DNA from: an uncultured Cocleimonas sp.
GTDB taxonomy: Bacteria; Pseudomonadota; Gammaproteobacteria; Thiotrichales; Thiotrichaceae
Assembly: GCA_938041705.1 (NCBI GenBank)
Contig: CALISP010000028.1
Coordinates: 1-12,475 of the forward strand
Length of the DNA: 12,475 bases
Direction: 5' to 3'
In this document: piece after piece, positions 8,001-12,475 of the stretch
Layout: each line of letters begins with the position of its first letter
Position numbering within the stretch: position 1 is the first letter of the stretch
Made by a program: the position numbers and the translations under genes
Notes under the pieces: model-generated
The model's database searches: none
Told to the model about the DNA's origin: nothing
What the model saw: the letters and a program-made list of their open reading frames with translations, nothing else

Positions 8001-8034
8001 ATTGTAACAACTGTAGGGCTACATTTGTTAAAAT
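8001..8034. promoter_or_regulatory. 34-bp interrupted dyad between ispH and purD
   Basis: A symmetric element centred on the GG at 8017-8018: ATT, TAACAA and TGTAG on the left mirror CTACA, TTGTTA and AAT on the right. Fourteen of 17 half-site positions pair; only the centre and two single positions fail. It lies between two divergent genes, so a shared terminator is not needed, and an operator for a dimeric regulator (or overlapping divergent promoters) is more likely. It does not match the PurR box. The regulator is unknown. Confidence 0.5.
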
Positions 8035-8076
8035 TTGTTGATGTGATTAATCGTTGTTAATAAATTAAGGGATTAA

Positions 8077-9360
8077 ATGAATATTTTACTCATTGGTAGT
8101 GGCGGAAGAGAACATGCCTTAGCCTGGAAATTAGCCAAAACATCTAAAGTTGATACCGTGTTTGTAGCCCCTGGAAATGCAGGTACGGAGTTAGAGAACA
8201 AAGTTGAAAACGTTGATATTAATGCAGAAGATATTCATGGCTTACTAAAGTTCGCACTTGAAAATGCTATCGATTTAACAGTAGTAGGTCCAGAAGCTCC
8301 TCTGGTTGAGGGTATTGTCGATTTATTTGAAGCGAACAGTTTAAAGTGTTTTGGGCCTAGCAAAGGAGCATCGCAACTAGAAGGCTCTAAAGCATTTTCT
8401 AAAGACTTTTTTGCACGTCATAATATTCCAACCGCTAAGTATGCCAATTTCACTGATATTGATGAGGCTATTGCTTATATTGAACAAGAAGGTGCACCTA
8501 TTGTTGTAAAAGCAGATGGTCTCGCTGCCGGAAAAGGAGTAATTTTGGCCGACACTACTGTTGAAGCTATCACTGCGGTCAAAGATATGTTGGCTGGCAA
8601 TAGCTTTGGAGAAGCAGGACACAGAGTGGTAATAGAAGAATTCTTAACGGGTGAAGAAGCCAGTATTATTGTAATCGCTGATGGCAAAAACTACTTACCA
8701 ATGGCCACATCACAAGATCATAAAGCTAGAGACAATGGCGACAAAGGACCTAATACAGGGGGCATGGGTGCCTATTCTCCTGCACCTGTTGTTACACCTG
8801 ATATCAGTAAGAAAATAATGCAGGATGTTATAGAGCCAACAATTAAAGGCATGGCTGATGAAGGTCATCCATTTACTGGTTTTTTATATGCTGGAGTCAT
8901 GATAGATGACAATGGAAATTCTAAAGTTTTAGAGTATAACGTACGCTTTGGTGACCCAGAAACTCAACCAATTATGATGCGATTACAATCTGACTTAGTT
9001 AGCCTCTTAGAAGCTGCCTTGGATAAACGTTTAGACCAAGAAACAATTCAATGGGATGAACGTTCTGCAGTTGGAGTAGTTTTAGCAGCTGGTGGTTATC
9101 CAGATGCTTATAAAAAGGGTGAAGTCATTTCTGACATTCCTAATGAAACTGATTCTAGTAAGACCTTTCATGCAGGAACAAAACTTGATAAAGACAACAT
9201 CGTTACAAATGGTGGAAGAGTTTTATGTGCTGTCGGTTTAGGTACTAATGCCACTGATGCGCAAAAAAGCGCTTATGCTTTAACTAGTAGAATTCATTGG
9301 GATAATTGTTATTATCGAACTGACATTGCATATAGAGCGGTAAATAGAGAACAAAATTAA
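8077..9360 (+). CDS. purD: Phosphoribosylamine-glycine ligase (PurD, GAR synthetase)
   Basis: 427 aa, standard length. Second step of de novo purine synthesis: ATP-dependent joining of glycine to phosphoribosylamine in the cytosol. ATP-grasp architecture is plain: the N-terminal nucleotide-like fold with IGSGGREHALAWKL, then VGPEAPLVEG, PIVVKADGLAAGKGV (ATP-binding loop), EEFLTGEEASII, DHKARDNGDKGPNTGGMGAYSP, and the metal-binding KVLEYNVRFGDPETQ. The ATG is preceded by AAGGGA with a 4-nt spacer. It stands alone rather than beside purH, which is a common partner elsewhere. It is divergent from ispH and upstream of the bufferin operon, with 166 bp between it and bufA and no strong terminator (dyad AATGAAT/ATTCATT at 9365-9387 lacks a U-tract). 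Confidence 0.97.
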   Translation: MNILLIGSGGREHALAWKLAKTSKVDTVFVAPGNAGTELENKVENVDINAEDIHGLLKFALENAIDLTVVGPEAPLVEGIVDLFEANSLKCFGPSKGASQLEGSKAFSKDFFARHNIPTAKYANFTDIDEAIAYIEQEGAPIVVKADGLAAGKGVILADTTVEAITAVKDMLAGNSFGEAGHRVVIEEFLTGEEASIIVIADGKNYLPMATSQDHKARDNGDKGPNTGGMGAYSPAPVVTPDISKKIMQDVIEPTIKGMADEGHPFTGFLYAGVMIDDNGNSKVLEYNVRFGDPETQPIMMRLQSDLVSLLEAALDKRLDQETIQWDERSAVGVVLAAGGYPDAYKKGEVISDIPNETDSSKTFHAGTKLDKDNIVTNGGRVLCAVGLGTNATDAQKSAYALTSRIHWDNCYYRTDIAYRAVNREQN

Positions 9361-9444
9361 CATTAATGAATGTCTTTTAAATTCATTCTGATATTACAGA
9401 ATCATGTTAAAACTGAAGCCATTGCATCTTATTTGTTTTTTGAT

Positions 9445-9502
9445 ACGTAATTTTAGCTGCTAACCATTTATTTAGTTAGCAGTAAAAACCAAGTAATTAC
9501 GT
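9445..9502 (+). promoter_or_regulatory. Two-tier inverted repeat upstream of bufA
   Basis: The outer arms ACGTAATT (9445-9452) and AATTACGT (9495-9502) are perfect complements and enclose a second perfect 8-bp pair, CTGCTAAC (9457-9464) and GTTAGCAG (9475-9482), with a 10-nt A/T loop. It ends 12 bp before the bufA ribosome binding site. If transcribed it would fold as a stacked stem with an asymmetric internal loop, a leader RNA candidate; as DNA it could be an operator. No T-run follows, so it is not a terminator. Another small dyad, TTCTG/CAGAA, is at 9386-9401. I could not place a convincing promoter. Confidence 0.45.
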
Positions 9503-9514
9503 TAATAATTAAAT

Positions 9515-9520
9515 AAGGAG
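9515..9520 (+). promoter_or_regulatory. Strong ribosome binding site of bufA
   Basis: AAGGAG, with a 6-nt A/T spacer to the ATG at 9527, is the best Shine-Dalgarno in the window. It fits a precursor peptide made in large amounts, and it fixes the bufA start over overlapping open frames. Confidence 0.8.
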
Positions 9521-9526
9521 ATAAAT

Positions 9527-9814
9527 ATGAACTCAGTATCAAAAATGTCAGGAATCGCTCTTGCATCTGCAGCCGCAACTTTACTATTGGCAGGTTGTTC
9601 AGCTGGATCAAGTGGAAAAACAGCAGCACCTACTGCAGCTAAACAAGTTGCTAACGTTAAGTGTTCTGGTATCAATTCATGTAAAGGCACAAGTGCCTGC
9701 GCTACTGCAACATCATCGTGTAAAGGTCAAAACTCTTGTAAAGGTCAAGGTTGGGTAGCGGCTACAGCAACTGATTGCGCAGCTAAAGGCGGAACAGCTT
9801 CTGGTAAAGTTTAA
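9527..9814 (+). CDS. bufA: Bufferin-type cysteine-rich RiPP precursor (BufA2-like), with lipobox
   Basis: 95 aa. Residues 1-23 are a signal sequence: short basic n-region, Ala/Leu-rich core, then the lipobox LLAGC with C24. An Ala/Gly/Ser/Thr linker (about 25-43) leads to the core with six Cys: C46, C52, C58, C65, C71 and C84, spaced C-x5-C-x5-C-x6-C-x5-C-x12-C, with the repeated SCKG and CKGQ blocks typical of BufA2-type precursors. In this family the DUF692 enzyme, encoded next, is known to convert core Cys to 5-thiooxazole-type groups that bind copper after export to the periplasm. Here the lipobox, with Ser at +2, predicts lipidation and outer-membrane tethering, which is not the usual description. 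If the signal is instead cut by signal peptidase I, the product would be soluble. Confidence 0.8.
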   Translation: MNSVSKMSGIALASAAATLLLAGCSAGSSGKTAAPTAAKQVANVKCSGINSCKGTSACATATSSCKGQNSCKGQGWVAATATDCAAKGGTASGKV

Positions 9815-9836
9815 TTAATAAGTATTAATTAATTTT

Positions 9837-9875
9837 AAGCGTCCGAAACAGTTATATATTCTCGGGCGCTTTTTT
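9837..9875 (+). terminator. Intrinsic terminator between bufA and bufB
   Basis: AAGCGTCCGA (9837-9846) pairs with TCGGGCGCTT (9862-9871), nine Watson-Crick pairs and one G-U, with a 15-nt loop and a T6 run at 9870-9875. It is the strongest terminator in the window and sits inside the operon, 22 bp after the bufA stop and 15 bp before bufB. Partial read-through would make bufA mRNA much more abundant than bufBC. A perfect A/T palindrome (9811-9832, arms TTAATTAATA/TATTAATTAA) overlaps the bufA stop just upstream. Confidence 0.85.
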
Positions 9876-9890
9876 GTACTGGGTTTTAAA

Positions 9891-10775
9891 ATGAAATATT
9901 CACCTCTCGGCTTTGGTTTAGGTCTCCGAAAAGAACATTATCACGATATCTTAGACTCACCATCAGATAAACAACCCGATATTGATTGGTTTGAAATACT
10001 CACTGAAAACTATCTGGTAGAAGGTGGAAAACCACTCTATTTTCTTGATCAAATTTGCGAGCGTTATCCCGTCGTAATGCACGGTGTATCAATGTCTATT
10101 GGAAGCACCGATCCTATTGATACAAATTATTTAAGCCAAGTAAAACAGCTAGCCGGGCGTACTAATGCCCATTGGATTTCAGATCACTTATGTTTTACAG
10201 GTTTAGATGGCGTAAATGCACATGACCTTTTACCTTTACCCTATACAGAAGAAACCATTAAATTTGTCGCTAACAAAATTAAACAAACCCAAGACTTTTT
10301 AGGCCGTCGCATTTTAATTGAGAACGTATCAAGCTATATCACATATAAACAATCAGGCATGACTGAATGGGAGTTCGTGACTGCAATCTCCGAAGAATCG
10401 GATAGTTTGATGCTGTTAGATATTAATAATATTTTTGTCAGTGCCTTCAACCATGGCTTTGACCCAATAGAATATCTAGATGGAGTACCTGCACATCGCG
10501 TACAGCAACATCATCTTGCAGGACATACACAATATGATGATTACATCATAGATACTCATGATAATAATGTAGTTGATGGCGTTTGGAACCTTTACGCTGA
10601 AGCGGTAAAACGCTTTGATGATGTATCAACAATGATAGAGCGTGATGATAATATTCCAGAACTATCAGAAATCATGAAAGAGTTACAAATGGCACGTGAT
10701 ATATATGCTGTAACCAAAGATAAGTCATCACAAGTAACGAATCAAATTACTAGTAAAAGTAACGATAGTGTCTGA
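9891..10775 (+). CDS. bufB: DUF692 multinuclear non-heme iron oxidative enzyme (BufB)
   Basis: 294 aa TIM-barrel enzyme of the MNIO (DUF692) family, to which MbnB of methanobactin synthesis also belongs. The start GFGLGLRKEHY and the blocks WFEILTENY (33-41), VMHGVSMSIGS (62-72), WISDHLCFTG (95-104), ILIENVSSY (141-149), MLLDINNIFVSAFNHG (174-189), HLAGH (208-212) and MIERDDNIP (248-256) are in family order. Likely iron ligands include H64, H99, E144, D177, N180, H188, H208/H212 and E250, assigned by motif rather than structure. It should oxidise Cys of BufA. The last about 20 residues are a Ser/Thr/Lys-rich tail that overlaps bufC by 8 nt. The ribosome binding site is poor (GGG about 7 nt upstream), which together with the terminator keeps expression low relative to bufA. 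Confidence 0.92.
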   Translation: MKYSPLGFGLGLRKEHYHDILDSPSDKQPDIDWFEILTENYLVEGGKPLYFLDQICERYPVVMHGVSMSIGSTDPIDTNYLSQVKQLAGRTNAHWISDHLCFTGLDGVNAHDLLPLPYTEETIKFVANKIKQTQDFLGRRILIENVSSYITYKQSGMTEWEFVTAISEESDSLMLLDINNIFVSAFNHGFDPIEYLDGVPAHRVQQHHLAGHTQYDDYIIDTHDNNVVDGVWNLYAEAVKRFDDVSTMIERDDNIPELSEIMKELQMARDIYAVTKDKSSQVTNQITSKSNDSV

Positions 10776-11544
10776 ATTACATAGAATCCAACAAAACATG
10801 ATGGCCTTTTTGCTAAGCAAAGATAAGGGTATTGAATCCGATGTAGTAAATACCAAAACCATCAATGCCAAACAACGTTTGAGTATTTACGGCGATGGAT
10901 ATGGGTATAGGCTTCACGATGCTTTGTCTGAAAACTATCCTGCGGTACACACTTTATTGGGTGATCATGATTTTTTCAAGATTGCTTATGAATATATAGA
11001 TCGATTCCCGTCACAGCACTTTTCGCTTCGGTTTCTAGGATCTAAACTAGAGGAATTTCTTAATGAAAATTATTCTAATGAGCCTTATTATGCTGAAATG
11101 GCTCGCTTTGAATGGGCTTTGAGAAAGGCCTTTGATGCTACAAATCAAGATCCATTAGAAGTAAAAGCTTTACAAGAGATACCTATAGAGAATTGGGGTG
11201 ACTTACAATTTACGTTCCATCAATCAGTTTCACGAATGGATCTACACTGGAACACCCCACAACTATGGGCTGCAATTGATGCTGAAAGCGACCCTATACC
11301 ACCTGAGAAACTAGAATACCCTCACGCTTGGTTAACCTGGCGCCATGGATTGATCAATCATTATCGTTCATTAGATGTTGACGAAGGCTGGGCGCTAGAT
11401 TCTGCAATGTCTGGAGGAAGTTTTGAAAACCTATGTGAAGGAATTTGTGAATGGATAGATGAAGAACATGCGCCTGCAAGAATAGCGGGCTTTTTAGGTA
11501 ATTGGATTAACGAAGGTTTATTGGTAAATTTAAAGTACGATTAA
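10768..11544 (+). CDS. bufC: DUF2063 / HvfC-BufC N-terminal domain protein (BufC)
   Basis: 258 aa. The N-terminal part (about 1-95) has the DUF2063 signature: RLSIYGDGYGYRLHDALSENYP (37-58) in two blocks, then LLGDHDF and the PSQHFSLRFLG segment before LEEFL. The C-terminal half (about 120-258) is a less conserved winged-helix-like region, with QLWAAIDAE, AWLTWRHG and a final small hydrophobic helix. In bufferin, Hvf and methanobactin systems this protein pairs with the MNIO enzyme and helps present the precursor; it has no known catalysis. The GTG start overlaps the bufB stop by 8 nt, so translation is probably coupled. The next ATG (M11) would cut into the domain. No DoxX-type bufD follows; the operon ends here. 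Confidence 0.88.
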   Translation: MSELHRIQQNMMAFLLSKDKGIESDVVNTKTINAKQRLSIYGDGYGYRLHDALSENYPAVHTLLGDHDFFKIAYEYIDRFPSQHFSLRFLGSKLEEFLNENYSNEPYYAEMARFEWALRKAFDATNQDPLEVKALQEIPIENWGDLQFTFHQSVSRMDLHWNTPQLWAAIDAESDPIPPEKLEYPHAWLTWRHGLINHYRSLDVDEGWALDSAMSGGSFENLCEGICEWIDEEHAPARIAGFLGNWINEGLLVNLKYD

Positions 11545-11563
11545 TATGCACTTAAAGAAATAG

Positions 11564-12175
11564 TCATAAAGTAGGGAGGTTTCTTTTATCACTATTCAAA
11601 TACACTTTACTTATTAAAAATACTGCAATAAATATAGAACCAATAAAACCGTATAAATGAGCATCATTTGCCACAGGAATTCCGATCATCTCTGCGCTTG
11701 CTTGACTGCCACCTGCAAAATAATCCCAAAGTATTTTACCAGCAATCAATATAGCAACCGCAACACCAGTAAAAATATCACTTGCCAAAATAGCTCCTAC
11801 TGCAGCAACAAAATATAAACCATATAGAACCCCTGAAAAGCCGTAGTATCCGTTTAACTCCGGTGTAAAGTAATAAAGACCAATACCTACAACGCATGCT
11901 AAAAAAACAATAGAAAAAATGAATGTTCTGGAAGTTAGAGTGTCAATAAAGAGCAACATAAGAATAAATATACCGCTCAGATTAAGCAAAAGGTGCGGAA
12001 TATTTGAATGAGTGAAGTTTCCGGTAAATATTTTCCACCATTGACCTTGGTTTATATCATCACGGTTAAAAAATAAATCACTCTGAAACCATTGACCAAC
12101 AATAAGAATGACGGTAATTATTAGAACACTTATGAGTAAAATTTTATTATGTTGTAGTGATTTTAAAATGGTCAT
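11564..12175 (-). CDS. rrtA: Rhombosortase (rhomboid-family GlyGly-CTERM protease)
   Basis: 203 aa inner-membrane serine protease of about six helices. The rhomboid H-x4-H-x3-N motif is seen at H56, H61 and N65 (NFTHSNIPHLLLN), catalytic S114 in YYGFSGVLYG, and catalytic H173 in NDAHLYGFIG. The short length and the GQWWKIFTGNFTHSN opening are typical of the rhombosortase subgroup rather than GlpG. Rhombosortases cut the GlyGly-CTERM tail of exported proteins, which then often use type II secretion and surface lipid attachment. No GlyGly-CTERM protein is in the window. It ends 19 bp from bufC on the opposite strand and is divergent from a prepilin gene at the right edge. Start ATG has GAG close by (2-nt spacer), weak. 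Confidence 0.85.
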   Translation of the reverse strand: MTILKSLQHNKILLISVLIITVILIVGQWFQSDLFFNRDDINQGQWWKIFTGNFTHSNIPHLLLNLSGIFILMLLFIDTLTSRTFIFSIVFLACVVGIGLYYFTPELNGYYGFSGVLYGLYFVAAVGAILASDIFTGVAVAILIAGKILWDYFAGGSQASAEMIGIPVANDAHLYGFIGSIFIAVFLISKVYLNSDKRNLPTL

Positions 12176-12320
12176 ATCTCGTATAAATGATCTCTTATCA
12201 AACGTGTAACAAAATAGAGTAAACGTTGACTAAAGAATATGGCAAAATAAGTAAATTAAATACTGTTATTGTTTTAACATCAATACATGCAAGATAACAT
12301 CTTATATGTTTAAAAATTAG

Positions 12321-12362
12321 TACATTAATCTAACAACGTCATATAACGTTAAAATTAATGTA
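12321..12362. repeat. Nested inverted repeat upstream of prepilin gene
   Basis: Outer arms TACATTAAT (12321-12329) and ATTAATGTA (12354-12362) and inner arms AACGT (12335-12339) and ACGTT (12346-12350) are all perfect. It ends 11 bp before the AAAGAGG ribosome binding site (12373-12379). It may be an operator or a leader hairpin in the 209-bp divergent gap. Nothing else convincing is in that gap. Confidence 0.45.
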
Positions 12363-12384
12363 ATGTGTTATTAAAGAGGCAAAA

Positions 12385-12475
12385 ATGAATAGAACTAAAC
12401 AAATTACAATCCCACTTCTTAAGCAAAAAGGTTTCACTCTGCTAGAGGTAATGGTGGTTGTAGTTATTATAGCTG
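12385..12475 (+). CDS. Type II secretion/type IV prepilin, N-terminal fragment (GspH-like?)
   Basis: The first 30 codons of a gene cut by the window edge. The leader of 16 residues ends in KG, then FTLLEVMVVVVIIA, the prepilin peptidase signature with cleavage after G16 and Glu at mature position 5. The LLEVMVVVVII form resembles GspH or GspG of type II secretion more than major type IV pilins, but 30 residues cannot settle this. AAAGAGG lies 5 nt upstream of the ATG. Neighbouring rhombosortase fits a type II secretion locus. Confidence 0.8.
   Translation, partial: MNRTKQITIPLLKQKGFTLLEVMVVVVIIA

Noticed and set aside
8001..8034. PurR box before purD
   Set aside because: The dyad lacks the ACGCAAACGTTTGCGT core.
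7851..8060. + strand open frame over the ispH start and the divergent gap
   Set aside because: It is antisense to IspH and runs through the dyad; no protein features.
8377..8687. Two - strand open frames inside purD
   Set aside because: Antisense to conserved ATP-grasp motifs.
9502..9758. Alternative frames over bufA on both strands
   Set aside because: bufA alone has the strong AAGGAG site, a signal peptide and the family cysteine pattern.
9527..9814. HvfA-type precursor
   Set aside because: HvfA-type peptides carry C-terminal EGKCG repeats; this one has SCKG/CKGQ blocks of the BufA2 kind.
1..12475. Prophage, insertion sequence, CRISPR, tRNA or rRNA
   Set aside because: No transposase, integrase, regular direct-repeat array or RNA gene hallmark was seen in the gaps, and gene order looks like a stable chromosome.

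Overview
This window looks like ordinary chromosome from a low-G+C (A+T-rich by eye), free-living gammaproteobacterium, possibly marine. The support is an ApaH of the Pseudomonas/Escherichia type, a glnK-amtB pair, an IspH beside a FimT/FimU-type pseudopilin, a rhombosortase, and a second prepilin start at the right edge. This placement is inference from gene content; there is no rRNA or other marker gene. I see no insertion sequence, phage, CRISPR or tRNA.

Layout. Positions 35-1447 (+): a GcvA-like LysR regulator and a small zinc-binding GFA/CENP-V-like protein. 1536-4340 (-): an M24-fold hydrolase resembling ectoine hydrolase DoeA/EutD, then apaH with an unrecognised tail-anchored membrane protein starting directly at the apaH stop. 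4510-6231 (+): glnK-amtB, ammonium sensing and uptake. 6461-6997 (+): an isolated minor pseudopilin, convergent with ispH (7029-7973, -). IspH and purD (8077-9360, +) diverge from a 103-bp gap that holds a striking 34-bp dyad.

The most interesting part is 9445-11544. It is a compact three-gene bufferin-type RiPP operon: a small cysteine-rich precursor (bufA, BufA2-like), a DUF692 multinuclear non-heme iron oxygenase (bufB), and a DUF2063-type partner (bufC) whose GTG start overlaps bufB. The family is known to make post-translationally modified, copper-binding periplasmic peptides. Three details stand out: the precursor carries a clear lipobox (LLAGC), so the peptide may be membrane-tethered; an intrinsic terminator lies between bufA and bufB, which should give far more precursor than enzyme; and a two-tier inverted repeat lies just ahead of the bufA ribosome binding site. 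No DoxX-like BufD and no dedicated regulator is visible.

The right end (11564-12475) has a rhombosortase (-), convergent with bufC by 19 bp, and the start of a type IV/type II secretion prepilin (+), cut by the window edge. Rhombosortases process GlyGly-CTERM proteins that typically use type II secretion, so a pseudopilin nearby is suggestive, but no GlyGly-CTERM substrate is encoded here.
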